From positions 1 to 64,000 of the forward strand of contig JAFGTC010000130.1 in the NCBI GenBank assembly GCA_016934335.1: a stretch of 64,000 nt of DNA. Reading direction: 5' to 3'. A model generated the notes under the pieces. That model ran no database searches and was not told where the DNA came from. It saw nothing but the letters and a program-made list of their open reading frames with translations. Shown piece by piece: positions 35,682 through 43,462 of the stretch; within the stretch, counting starts at the first letter, position 1, and every line of letters begins with the position of its first letter. The position numbers and the translations under genes were made by a program. Source of the DNA: Candidatus Omnitrophota bacterium (GTDB lineage Bacteria > Hinthialibacterota > Hinthialibacteria > Hinthialibacterales > Hinthialibacteraceae).

Positions 35682-37121
35682 ATGATGAAAGCATCTCGCG
35701 CTGAACATTCTTGTTATCTCCAGCCTTCTTCAATGTTGCTCATGCTTATAGTAACAGGCTGGGTCGGCGTTCTGACTCTAGCGGGCGTCGCCTGGCCGCC
35801 TTACACGGCTGTTGCGGCGGCGCTTATCATTCCCTGCGCCGCTCTCTTTATCGGGCGGCCGGATTGGGCCTTCGCTCTTTTTTTCGCGATCGAAACGATG
35901 TTTTCCGAAGACGTCCTTTTGGTAACCGAACAACTGGAGCAAACCATATACCGGATCCCGTTGCCTTATATGGGTCTCAATGGCTTCGAATTGATCCTGT
36001 TGATTCTCGTCCTGGCAACCCTTCTTCAGCGGCGGGGAGTCATTCGGAGGACGGCTCTGGATTCCAGCCTTTTTCTGTTTGGCGCCGCGTGCCTTCTTGG
36101 ATACCTCTCCTGTATACTCTTTTATCATGATCCGGCCCGTCTTTTCGAGCCGCGCCGTCTTCTGCATTTTTTCATCGCCTATTTTCTGACGGTTAACTTG
36201 ATCCGTACGAAATCGTCGCTTCGCGTTTTTTTAACTCTTTTTTTTCTCGCGGTCTGCCTCAAAGCTCTCCAAGGCGTTTATCTGTATACGGCGGGATCGG
36301 GCTTGCTTATCAAATGGAAAATTCGGGCGATTTTTACCGGCTGGGCCGATTCGCTCTGCTTTGTGACCTTCCTCTTGATGTTCGGCGCTTTTTGGATCGA
36401 AAAAATTCATTTTCCCGGCAAACGCTTTTTTTCTCTGATGGTTCCCGTCGTCGCTTTTTCGTTCCTTTTTTCATACAAACGAGCTTACTATGTGGCCATC
36501 GCGGCAGGGATCGCCGCTCTGTTTTGGGTGCAGGGCGGAAAATCGCGCTTTCGAATGATCCAGCTTGTTTTCATCGGCGTTTTGGTTTTTATTCTGTTGA
36601 TTTCCATTACCGGTCAGTGGCAGGCGATCGGCATGCGCGTTGAGTCCATTCTTAATCCCACGAAAGAAAGCAGCGCCAATTATCGACTGGTGGAATGGCG
36701 AAACGCCATGATCAGCATACGCCACAATCCTCTGTTGGGCATCGGCCTGGGAGGAGTCATGCCCATGGAAATCTGGTTGTCGCGCACTAATTTATTGGGC
36801 GTGCACAACACATTTCTCTGGGCGGCCGTGAAAATGGGAGTTTTGGGCTTTTTCTCGTTATGTCTTATTCATGCGGTTTTCTTGCAGCATCTTTTCCGGC
36901 AAAACAAGATCTTGCAGGATCCTTTTTTGAGAACGGTTTCCCGGGGCGCCGCCTGCGTTTTCATCGCCTTTACGGCCGCAGAAATGTTTGCTCCCATGTT
37001 TGCTCAAATGAGAACCGCGGCATGGTTCGGCATTATTTTGGGAATTGGCATGCTTTTGAAAGAAATGGATGAATTCGAACTGGAATCCCAGAACACCGGC
37101 GCGAGAGGGAAGAATTCTTAA
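35682..37121 (+). CDS. O-antigen ligase / polymerase-like membrane protein (Wzy_C-type)
   Basis: About 11-12 membrane helices with the characteristic long periplasmic loop and the segment NYRLVEWRNAMISIRHNPLLGIGLGG followed by HNTFLWAAVKMGVLG, which holds the conserved Arg and His of the Wzy_C superfamily (WaaL, Wzy and related enzymes). It would polymerise or transfer polyprenyl-linked glycans in the periplasm. No other glycan gene is directly adjacent, but a second Wzy_C-like protein is at 54208. 479 aa. Confidence 0.83.
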   Translation: MMKASRAEHSCYLQPSSMLLMLIVTGWVGVLTLAGVAWPPYTAVAAALIIPCAALFIGRPDWAFALFFAIETMFSEDVLLVTEQLEQTIYRIPLPYMGLNGFELILLILVLATLLQRRGVIRRTALDSSLFLFGAACLLGYLSCILFYHDPARLFEPRRLLHFFIAYFLTVNLIRTKSSLRVFLTLFFLAVCLKALQGVYLYTAGSGLLIKWKIRAIFTGWADSLCFVTFLLMFGAFWIEKIHFPGKRFFSLMVPVVAFSFLFSYKRAYYVAIAAGIAALFWVQGGKSRFRMIQLVFIGVLVFILLISITGQWQAIGMRVESILNPTKESSANYRLVEWRNAMISIRHNPLLGIGLGGVMPMEIWLSRTNLLGVHNTFLWAAVKMGVLGFFSLCLIHAVFLQHLFRQNKILQDPFLRTVSRGAACVFIAFTAAEMFAPMFAQMRTAAWFGIILGIGMLLKEMDEFELESQNTGARGKNS

Positions 37122-37184
37122 TCCAATCAAGTAATGAATCGCCGCACCAAAAAAACGGGCGACAATTACACTTTGTTTATTTTA

Positions 37185-37496
37185 CTACACTTTGTCCATT
37201 TTACCGTAGACTATATGACCTTTATCCCAGATGCAGACGAAATTGCGCTGCTCCAAATCTTTTTTATCCTGCGCAATGACGCCGGCCGGCGTCATTCCAT
37301 CCTTGCGATTCTTGATGCGCGGTTCATCGTCGGGAAACACTTCGCGCCACACTTCATATTCAGAATCATGGCGAGAAACGGCAAACGTTAATTTCTGCTC
37401 GATAAATTGCCGCACAACGCTGCGGATATCCTTCTTGGGGAGGCGTTTGGTGACTTGGACTTTTATTTTATCGTCATATTCATTTCGCGGCTTCAC
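37185..37496 (-). CDS. Small hypothetical protein
   Basis: 103 aa, charged (K, R, D, E) and soluble, with no motif I recognise: MKPRNEYDDKIKVQVTKRLP at the start and a YEVWREVFPDDEPRIKNRKDG middle. The start is GTG at 37496 behind an exceptionally strong Shine-Dalgarno (AGGGGGGAGGG), which argues that it is translated. An AT-rich 287-bp region that could hold its promoter precedes it. Function unknown. Confidence 0.55.
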   Translation of the reverse strand: MKPRNEYDDKIKVQVTKRLPKKDIRSVVRQFIEQKLTFAVSRHDSEYEVWREVFPDDEPRIKNRKDGMTPAGVIAQDKKDLEQRNFVCIWDKGHIVYGKMDKV

Positions 37497-37783
37497 AACC
37501 CTCCCCCCTTTCTATTCGGGAATGGGATGTGCTGAACGTCGAATGAAATAGTAACAACTCGCTTCGATATTAAAAGATATTGCATCCTTTGATCGATAAT
37601 TCATTTACATCATATAGATTACGACTTTTTTTTGAAATATACAAGAATAATTTTTGTTTTTTATTTTTGTCTAAACAAAAATCTTCATGCAAAACTCGTA
37701 AAGTGAGTTCATAGATAAAATGGTATAAACTTAATAAAATAAAATGTTTGATAGGTCGAAGAAAAGGGCGGCGTCTGGAGAGG
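37497..37783. other. AT-rich intergenic region
   Basis: Strongly AT-rich, with long T and A runs (TTTTTTTTGAAATATAC, TTTTTGTTTTTTATTTTTG) and a small inverted repeat TTTTTGTC...ACAAAAA around 37667-37680. It lies between the bifunctional-nuclease gene and the small hypothetical gene, both on the minus strand. It may hold a terminator for the first and a promoter for the second. No gene is seen. Confidence 0.4.
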
Positions 37784-38185
37784 CTACTCTTTGGCGACTT
37801 GATCGAGAACTTCTTTGGCTACAAAAATGGGCGAATTAGAGCGAACGGCCAACGCTATGGCGTCGCTTGGGCGGGAATCGACGTCGACCGGGCCGTTCGG
37901 CGTAGTGAAATGGATTCTTGCATAAAAAGTGGATTCACGCAGATCGTTAACTACAATGCGGTCGATCGTCGCATTCAGCGAACGGATGACATTGACGGTG
38001 AGATCGTGCGTTAAGGGGCGCTGTATATGGATGTCATTCAAAGCGAGATGAATGGATTGGGCTTCATAATACCCGATCATGATGGGCATCATGCGGCTGC
38101 CGCCTTTTTCTTTGAGAATGATGATTTGATCGGCGCCGGTTTCATCCAAGCGCAATTCAAAAAAATCCATTTCAATTTCTATCAT
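37784..38185 (-). CDS. Bifunctional nuclease (DUF151/BFN) domain protein
   Basis: 133 aa and essentially one BFN domain: ELRLDETGADQIIILKEKGGSRMMPIMIGYYEAQSI, then RPLTHDLTVNVI and RPSDAIALAVRSNSPIFVAKEVLD. Plant and bacterial BFN proteins have been reported with RNase and DNase activity, and the fold is a conserved beta-rich unit of about 130 residues. The exact role is uncertain. The ATG follows GAGGGAG. It is transcribed in the same direction as maf, with a 63-bp gap. Confidence 0.92.
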   Translation of the reverse strand: MIEIEMDFFELRLDETGADQIIILKEKGGSRMMPIMIGYYEAQSIHLALNDIHIQRPLTHDLTVNVIRSLNATIDRIVVNDLRESTFYARIHFTTPNGPVDVDSRPSDAIALAVRSNSPIFVAKEVLDQVAKE

Positions 38186-38248
38186 GAAGAATCACTCCCT
38201 CTTACGTTTCTTCTCTTTCATGGAGCGTAGAACTATTCTCGCAAAATT

Positions 38249-38875
38249 CTATGATTCCCGTTCATTGAATGTCTCCATAGGAAGACTGTCTATGGAGACG
38301 CCCAGATCCTCCAGCATTTTGGCTAGTTCAAACGTGGGCAGACCGATAACGTTATGGTAAGATCCTTTTAATTCTCGAACCAGATCTTTACCTTTGCCCT
38401 GAATCGCATACGCCCCGGCCTTGTCCATCGGTTCGCCGGTCTGAACGTAGCGAGTTATTTCTTCCTCGGTTAAATCTTTGAAGCGTACTTTCGAACAGAC
38501 GGCTTTTAATGCCTGGGCGCCGCTCTTTTTATGGTAAAGACAAATCCCCGTCCACACTTCATGCCATTGACCGGAAAGACGACTCAACATGACGATCGCT
38601 TCGTTGGGCGAGGACGGCTTTCCCAAAATCATGTCGTTGACGGCCACCACCGTATCCGCGCCGATGACTAAATGATCCGGATACGAATCCGCCGCTTCCA
38701 TCGCTTTTTCCAACGCCATCCGAGTGGAATAGGCGCCGGGACGTTCATCCCGGCAGGGAATTTCGATAATCCGGCTGGCCGCCACTTTAAAAGGAATGTT
38801 CATCTTTTCCAACAACGTTTTTCGGCGCGGCGACTGGCTGGCGAGTATGATGCCCGCAAAGTTAAATGAACTCAT
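38249..38875 (-). CDS. maf: Maf-family nucleoside triphosphate pyrophosphatase
   Basis: House-cleaning enzyme hydrolysing dTTP/UTP or modified nucleotides to the monophosphate. Motifs are ILASQSPRRKTLLEKM, VIGADTVVAVND and SGQWHEVWTGICLY, then a C-terminal QTGEPMDKAGAYAIQGKG. The last is typical of the YhdE (dTTPase/UTPase) subgroup. The ORF track begins at 38926, but a TATAAT -10 box overlaps that codon, so the internal ATG at 38875 (MSSFNFAGIILASQS) is the likely start, giving 208 residues. Confidence 0.93.
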   Translation of the reverse strand: MSSFNFAGIILASQSPRRKTLLEKMNIPFKVAASRIIEIPCRDERPGAYSTRMALEKAMEAADSYPDHLVIGADTVVAVNDMILGKPSSPNEAIVMLSRLSGQWHEVWTGICLYHKKSGAQALKAVCSKVRFKDLTEEEITRYVQTGEPMDKAGAYAIQGKGKDLVRELKGSYHNVIGLPTFELAKMLEDLGVSIDSLPMETFNERES

Positions 38876-38924
38876 CGGATTTTTTCTTAAAAAGGCTCGA
38901 TTCGGATAATTTCTTTCGCGAATC

Positions 38925-38952
38925 ATTATACTATGGAATAACTAAGTCCCAA
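38925..38952 (-). promoter_or_regulatory. Putative sigma70-type promoter for maf
   Basis: On the minus strand: TTGGGA (38952-38947), 16-bp spacer, TATAAT (38930-38925, perfect -10). It ends about 50 nt before the chosen maf ATG. Confidence 0.6.
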
Positions 38953-39294
38953 GGGATTTTGTTCTTCTGCTCATGGCGGATGAATCTCGTTTTGCGGATT
39001 CTGAGAGCGTAAAGTATTTGTAATACCAAACTCTCTTTTTTTCATTCAGATCATGAGCGCCGTCATCTCATTCGCCGGCTGCGTTGGTTGACAGAACTGC
39101 GGCCGGACATGAGAATCCTGTTTGCAAATAAAAGGAATAGAACATTGTCTCTTTTCTCCTTCCTGCAAAAAAATCATGAGATCTTTTGGGGAAAATAAAT
39201 TTTCGCAGGGAGATGATCGAGTGGAATCGGGATTCAAAAGATGAAGGGGGAGGTTCGAGTCTCCGGCGCCGTATAAATTGAGGGAGCGACAATC
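38953..39294. other. Intergenic region between divergent maf and Bcr/CflA genes
   Basis: No convincing gene. The track ORFs on the minus strand here (63 and 74 aa) have no ribosome-binding site or recognisable motif. Near 39250-39275 the string GGTTCGAGTCTCCGGCGCCG looks like the T-arm and acceptor 3' half of a tRNA, but no matching 5' half exists. GAGGGAG before the TTG at 39295 serves the exporter gene. Confidence 0.4.
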
Positions 39295-40524
39295 TTGAAG
39301 ATAAGCATCAGTAGCGATCGATCGTATCTATTTTTTCTCGGCTTGCTGGCTACGGCGCCTCCCTTGGCGACGGATATGTACCTGCCCGCCATACCCGATA
39401 TCGCTCAGTTTTGGAGCGTGAACGAAAGTCTGGTCAACCTTTCCCTGGTTCTCTGGTTTTTTAGTTTCAGCGTTTCGCTTCTTTTCTACGGTCCGCTGTC
39501 GGATCGATTCGGCCGCAAGCCCATTCTTCTTTATGGTTTGCTCCTATTCAGTCTCTCCAGTTTTCTTTGCGCCTTTTCTTCGAATATCTGGCAGCTGATT
39601 CTCTTTCGCATCCTGCAGGGAATGGGCGCTGCGTCGCCTTCGTCCATGTCGATGGCCATCTGCCGCGATCATTTTCAGGGGAAGCGCCGGCAGCAGATGT
39701 TCGCCTACATTGGAGTGGTTCTCGCTGTGATGCCCATGCTCGCTCCTTCGATCGGCAGTTTTCTGTTGTCTTTTTTCTCGTGGCGATTTATTTTTGCCGC
39801 ACAAGGATTCATCGTCCTTGTTTCTTTTCTTCTGTCTATTGTCTATCAAGAAACGGCGACCCGACTCCGAACCGGGAAAATCTTGTATGTGCTCGCTCGC
39901 TACAAAGGATTAGTCAAGAATCCGGAGTATTTCTTATCGAACTCGCTCATGGGCGTCTTGACCGGCCCCTTTTACGCTTATATCGCCATTTCACCGATTA
40001 TTTACATCAATATCTTTCAGCAATCCAAAAGCGCGTTCAGTCTTTTCTTTGGCTTGAACGCTCTTTTCTCGATGCTGGGGGCCTTGCTCTGCGCCCGGCT
40101 GGTTCGCCGGTATTCGTATAAACTATTGCTGCCGGTCGGCTTCGTCGGCTACATCGCCGGCAGCGTGATGATGCTTCTTTTGGGATCATTCAGCGCGTAC
40201 CTGTTTTTTATCGCGATGATGACAATCTCATTCTTCCTCGGATTAAGCCGCCCCATCAGCAATCATTTGGTATTGGATCAAGTCGATGAAGACATCGGCT
40301 CCGCTTCCTCTTTTCTGGTGTTTTATCAAATGATGGTAGGGTCGATTTGCATGTTTTTTACGTCTCTGCCTTGGCCGCAGCCCATTTTGGCGTTTGGCCT
40401 TTTAGCGCTGATCACGCCTGTTTCCGTGCTGAGTCTTTGGCCGACGCTGTTACGTCGTCTCGAAAAGAAAGAGAAGCGCACTGCGGCCAATCTCGTTGAG
40501 GATCCGATTGAACAATACCCGTAA
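39295..40524 (+). CDS. Bcr/CflA-family MFS drug efflux transporter
   Basis: Twelve-helix MFS protein of the DHA1 / Bcr-CflA type: early motif LATDMYLPAIPDIAQFW, loop 2-3 motif GPLSDRFGRKPILLYGL, and motif RILQGMGAASPSSMSMAICRDHF, all characteristic of the Bcr/CflA (bicyclomycin, chloramphenicol and sulfonamide) efflux group. Proton-driven export across the inner membrane is expected. The start is TTG at 39295 with GAGGGAG 8-9 nt upstream. No Met codon occurs before the first helix. 409 aa, normal length. tRNA-Ala follows downstream. Confidence 0.9.
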   Translation: MKISISSDRSYLFFLGLLATAPPLATDMYLPAIPDIAQFWSVNESLVNLSLVLWFFSFSVSLLFYGPLSDRFGRKPILLYGLLLFSLSSFLCAFSSNIWQLILFRILQGMGAASPSSMSMAICRDHFQGKRRQQMFAYIGVVLAVMPMLAPSIGSFLLSFFSWRFIFAAQGFIVLVSFLLSIVYQETATRLRTGKILYVLARYKGLVKNPEYFLSNSLMGVLTGPFYAYIAISPIIYINIFQQSKSAFSLFFGLNALFSMLGALLCARLVRRYSYKLLLPVGFVGYIAGSVMMLLLGSFSAYLFFIAMMTISFFLGLSRPISNHLVLDQVDEDIGSASSFLVFYQMMVGSICMFFTSLPWPQPILAFGLLALITPVSVLSLWPTLLRRLEKKEKRTAANLVEDPIEQYP

Positions 40525-40618
40525 AATGAAATTCACTGAATTTCATCGGCTTCCATGATATTGAAAAAAATAAAATCACTGCTGTGAGATTAAATTTATT
40601 GATTCGGCGGGGAAGGGC

Positions 40619-40646
40619 TTTGTTTTTTCAGAAATCAGCCTATAAT
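40619..40646 (+). promoter_or_regulatory. Putative promoter of tRNA-Ala
   Basis: TATAAT at 40641-40646 with a TTTGTT-like -35 (40619-40624, 16-bp spacer), about 15 bp before the tRNA. Confidence 0.5.
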
Positions 40647-40660
40647 TTTCACACGATTCA

Positions 40661-40733
40661 GGGGTGCTAGCTCAGCTGGGAGAGCGCTACCTTCGCAAGG
40701 TAGAGGTCGTGGGTTCGATCCCCATGCACTCCA
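40661..40733 (+). tRNA. tRNA-Ala (anticodon CGC)
   Basis: Cloverleaf read by hand: acceptor GGGGTGC/GCACTCC including the G3-U70 pair that is the alanine identity element; D arm GCTC..GAGC; anticodon stem CTACC/GGTAG with loop TTCGCAA giving anticodon CGC (reads GCG); T arm GTGGG-TTCGATC-CCCAT; discriminator A. The 3' CCA is not encoded (ACAAG follows). A palindromic intrinsic terminator lies 12 bp downstream. Confidence 0.96.
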
Positions 40734-40745
40734 CAAGAAAATCCT

Positions 40746-40774
40746 AACCCCTTGGCGCGCCAAGGGGTTTTCTT
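40746..40774 (+). terminator. Intrinsic terminator after tRNA-Ala (24-bp perfect palindrome)
   Basis: AACCCCTTGGCG/CGCCAAGGGGTT is a perfect 12+12 palindrome followed by TTCTT. The loopless centre must open into a small GCGC loop. It separates the tRNA from the riboswitch transcript. Confidence 0.8.
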
Positions 40775-40850
40775 ATGAGCGGTTCAAAAGAAATCCCCGC
40801 TATGACAGCCGAGCGTTTCGGCTTTGTTGTGTTGAGTCGTCCCGCTGTCC

Positions 40851-40878
40851 TTGCCTGCCGTTTTCTCCCTCGTATAAT
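40851..40878 (+). promoter_or_regulatory. Promoter driving the cobalamin-riboswitch operon
   Basis: TTGCCT (40851-40856), 16-bp spacer, perfect TATAAT (40873-40878). Transcription would begin within about 8 nt, just at the 5' edge of the aptamer. Confidence 0.7.
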
Positions 40879-40884
40879 GTACGT

Positions 40885-41066
40885 AGACATACCTGGTGCG
40901 GTCATCGCTTTCCATGCGATGAAGAAGGGAAGCCGGTGCGATTCCGGCGCGGTCCCGCCACTGTAATCGGTCATGCCTCGCCATGCGCTATACCCACTGT
41001 CTTCACGATTCGAAGATGGGAAGGGGGCGGGGATGACGGCCGTAAGTCAGGAAACCTGCCCGCCAA
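40885..41066 (+). promoter_or_regulatory. Cobalamin (adenosylcobalamin-type) riboswitch
   Basis: Conserved elements occur in the right order: GGTGCGGTC near the 5' side, GAAGAAGGGAAGCCGGTGCGATTCCGGCGCGGTCCCGCCACTGTAATCGG across the core (AAGGGAA, the GGTG...TCCGGCGCGGTCCCGCCACTGT arm typical of the class), a variable peripheral arm, and the 3' B12 box AAGTCAGGAAACCTGCC at 41044-41060. It is followed by an alternative hairpin, an intrinsic terminator and the secreted DUF4430-like gene. Cobalamin binding should favour termination and switch the operon off. A promoter is directly upstream. The long peripheral region suggests the AdoCbl class rather than AqCbl. That subclass call is inference. 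Confidence 0.95.
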
Positions 41067-41121
41067 GGTTTGTCACCTCTTCGGGGATTGAGAGCGTGGC
41101 ATGTGTTTGATGAGGATTGTC

Positions 41122-41158
41122 AAACGCCCCGTCCTTTGAGAAGAGCGGGGCGTTTTTT
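41122..41158 (+). terminator. Riboswitch-coupled intrinsic terminator
   Basis: AAACGCCCCG (41122-41131) pairs perfectly with CGGGGCGTTT (41146-41155) and TTTTTT follows. The base of its left arm overlaps TCAAAC (41120-41125), which can instead pair with GTTTGA (41105-41110). That is a candidate antiterminator and gives a simple on/off switch below the aptamer. Confidence 0.88.
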
Positions 41159-41233
41159 CGTCTCCGGCCCTTCTCTATGGAAGGGCCCTCCGTTTCTTCA
41201 TGCCCCGTCATCTTGTATAGGAGTGTATAAAAC

Positions 41234-42070
41234 ATGAAATGGAAAATCGGATTGGTTTTGGGATTGTATCTGGGGGCGTCGACAGGATGGACGGCCAACA
41301 AAGCCGGCGTCGTCATCCAAAATTCCACCGGCGAAGTGATTACGCGCTGCGTTGAATTTGAGGAAGAATTCGTCACTGTCGAAGATTTGCTCGCTCAATC
41401 GGGCTTCGCTATGATTACGGAGGATACGGCCTGGGGCGCTCAATTGCATTATCTGCACGATGACGGCGTTCCCTTCGGCGTAACGCATTCGCAGGGATGG
41501 TTTTGGAATTTCTTCCTGCGCGAGGATGATCAGTGGATCTCCGCGCCGGTTGGAATCTCTTCGGCAACGGCCGTTGACGGTTCGCTCTTTGGCTTCGGCT
41601 TCGGCGCCTGGGGCGAAGTAGAACTGCCGCAGCGCACTTATGCTGATGTTTGCGAAGTTACGAATCAAGCGGCTTTGGTCATCGATCACAGCAATGGGGC
41701 GCGAATTGTGCAGGTTGTGGAATTTTACGGCGAAACTATCACAGGCTTGCAGCTGCTCTTAAAATCGAATCTGGATGTCGTTTCCAAAGAAACCTTCTAT
41801 GGAACAGCAGTCTGTGCTATCGACGGTGAAGGCCAGCCCGCCGATGATTGCTTCGGCGACGCTGAGGGACGCTATTGGGGATTGAATATTCTCGATTCGA
41901 ATAACGCCTGGGCCGTCTCCATTGAAGGCGCCGGCGATTTGATTGTTCGCCGCCATGATGTTCATGGGTACATCTTCGGTTTGTGGGGCGTCATTCAACC
42001 TCCCATCGATCGCAGCGATATTTTCGAGATCCCCTCCGGCATCCCCTTCTGGGGTTCTTATTGGAACTAA
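41234..42070 (+). CDS. Secreted protein with two tandem DUF4430-like (transcobalamin C-terminal-like) domains
   Basis: Signal peptide 1-21 (MKWKIGLVLGLYLGASTGWTA). Two repeats align with each other: residues 24-127 (AGVVIQNSTGEVITRCVEF ... GWFWNFFL ... VDGSLFGFGFGAWG) and 145-252 (AALVIDHSNGARIVQVVEF ... GRYWGLNIL ... HGYIFGLWG). The V-x-V-E-D-L-L-x-x-S, W-x-W-x-x-F and terminal G-x-F-G-x-G-x-W-G pattern resembles DUF4430, the family related to the C-terminal domain of transcobalamin and intrinsic factor. A cobalamin riboswitch controls it, and AGGAG lies 10 nt before the ATG. Extracellular or periplasmic capture of corrinoids is the inferred role. Cys194 and Cys206 in repeat 2 may form a disulfide. 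A hairpin (GGCCCTT/AAGGGCC, 41166-41187) lies in its leader. Confidence 0.8.
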   Translation: MKWKIGLVLGLYLGASTGWTANKAGVVIQNSTGEVITRCVEFEEEFVTVEDLLAQSGFAMITEDTAWGAQLHYLHDDGVPFGVTHSQGWFWNFFLREDDQWISAPVGISSATAVDGSLFGFGFGAWGEVELPQRTYADVCEVTNQAALVIDHSNGARIVQVVEFYGETITGLQLLLKSNLDVVSKETFYGTAVCAIDGEGQPADDCFGDAEGRYWGLNILDSNNAWAVSIEGAGDLIVRRHDVHGYIFGLWGVIQPPIDRSDIFEIPSGIPFWGSYWN

Positions 42071-42088
42071 TTTTCGGATGATGACAGA

Positions 42089-43462
42089 ATGAAATCTTTT
42101 GAGTATTTACGTTTCACTTTGAGTTCAATGGTTCGTTGTTCAAACGGCGGGCTGGGCTTCGCTTTTAGCCCAACCTGCCAGATTTTACTATTATCTTTAG
42201 TATTGCTTGCTCCTCCGATTTGCGCGGTTGAATTTGATGAGCCGTTTCTGATTTATCAGGGCGGGGAAGAGATTCAGTTCTCCTATAATACCAGCGGAGC
42301 GATGGCCGTCGATTCTAAGGGGAGGATTCATCTCGTATATTTTATCGCCGACGCCGGCGGCAGTCTCCCTGACAATCGAATTCTCTATCAAACAATCGCG
42401 GACGGGAGCGTCTCGTCTCCCGCCCGCGTCGACAGCGGGGATCAAGGCGGGGGAAGACATCCCACCCTGGCCGTCGATTCGCAGGACGCCGTTCATATCG
42501 CATGGCAGGATTATCGCCATACGACTGCGCCGGGAAATTACATCGATAATCTCGAAATCTACTATGACAAAAAGACTCCCGGAGGCTCATTTTCCATAGA
42601 CGATGTTCGCATCACCAATACCAGCGCCGGCCACATGGGAGACAGCGGCTATGTTCCCAATATCGATATCGGCGCCGATGATCGCATCGAAATTGCCTGG
42701 TACGATTTCACGGCGAACGGAAATAACGCCGACGTCTACTTGCGAAGAAGCACAGGCCAAGGCGCCTTTCCTCTTCAAGAGGGCATTGAATCGTTTCGAA
42801 TCACCGACGCGTTGAGCGATCCAACAAACTATACCGCCAATTGGATGCCGGACGTCGCCGCCCTCGCGGACGGTTCTTCTTATGTGATTTGGGGATTCCT
42901 CGAAGGCTGGCAGGGCTCTTTCCAACTTCAGGGCCGCTCTATCCTTTCAGACGGCGGCTTGGGCCCCGTCGAAAAAATTGCGGATCAAGGAGGGCGCTTT
43001 CTCGATCCTCCTCGGTTGGCTTCGGATCGCGACGGCAATCTTGGATTGGCTTCCTCTGAATTTGTGGATGGCTTCTACCAGGTGAATTTTTATTACAAGC
43101 CCAAAGCGAGCGACTGGATCGGGCCGATTCGCGCGAACGACGGTTCTTTAAGTTCCTCTCAGCCCTCTCTCGCCTTCGATTCGTCCGGAATTGCTCATGT
43201 CGTCTGGCAGGAGGATTTAAGCGGGATGTATCAGGCCATGCTGGCATCCATCGATCCGCAAACGTTCGCCGTCAATGACCGCCGGATTTTGAGCAGTGAA
43301 GATCGCGATGCGCGCACGCCCGCCATCGCCGTCGATCCCCGAACCGATCAAATTTATGTTGTCTGGATCGAATTTGGCTGGGACGGCGATCGCTCCATCG
43401 TCGGCCGGAGCGAAGCGGCGACGGGTGTTACAGATTGGAAAATGTATGTCTCAAATAAATAA
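42089..43462 (+). CDS. Secreted seven-repeat beta-propeller-like protein
   Basis: After a hydrophobic export signal (ILLLSLVLLAPPICAVE, residues 32-48) come seven copies of a P-x-x-A-x-D-x-x-G-x-x-H-x-x-W-type repeat: AMAVDSKGRIHLVYF, PTLAVDSQDAVHIAWQD, PNIDIGADDRIEIAWYD, PDVAALADGSSYVIWGF, PRLASDRDGNLGLASSE, PSLAFDSSGIAHVVWQE and PAIAVDPRTDQIYVVWIE. Seven units imply a seven-bladed propeller of the BNR/sialidase-like type, probably a binding module rather than an enzyme because no catalytic residues stand out. It starts 18 bp after the DUF4430-like gene and so should share the B12 riboswitch. The N terminus before the signal carries a 36-bp repeat also found in the next gene. Confidence 0.72.
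   Translation: MKSFEYLRFTLSSMVRCSNGGLGFAFSPTCQILLLSLVLLAPPICAVEFDEPFLIYQGGEEIQFSYNTSGAMAVDSKGRIHLVYFIADAGGSLPDNRILYQTIADGSVSSPARVDSGDQGGGRHPTLAVDSQDAVHIAWQDYRHTTAPGNYIDNLEIYYDKKTPGGSFSIDDVRITNTSAGHMGDSGYVPNIDIGADDRIEIAWYDFTANGNNADVYLRRSTGQGAFPLQEGIESFRITDALSDPTNYTANWMPDVAALADGSSYVIWGFLEGWQGSFQLQGRSILSDGGLGPVEKIADQGGRFLDPPRLASDRDGNLGLASSEFVDGFYQVNFYYKPKASDWIGPIRANDGSLSSSQPSLAFDSSGIAHVVWQEDLSGMYQAMLASIDPQTFAVNDRRILSSEDRDARTPAIAVDPRTDQIYVVWIEFGWDGDRSIVGRSEAATGVTDWKMYVSNK
42145..42180 (+). repeat. 36-bp dispersed repeat, copy A
   Basis: CGGCGGGCTGGGCTTCGCTT... matches copy B at 43484-43519 in 31 of 36 positions. Both copies are read in the same frame (GFAFSPTCQ versus RFAFNPSCQ) and sit just upstream of the export signal of their gene. 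Confidence 0.6.

Noticed and set aside
39245-39280. tRNA-like 3' half (GGTTCGAGTCTCCGGCGCCG)
   Set aside because: T-stem pairing is poor and no 5' acceptor, D arm or anticodon arm fits upstream. At most a remnant.
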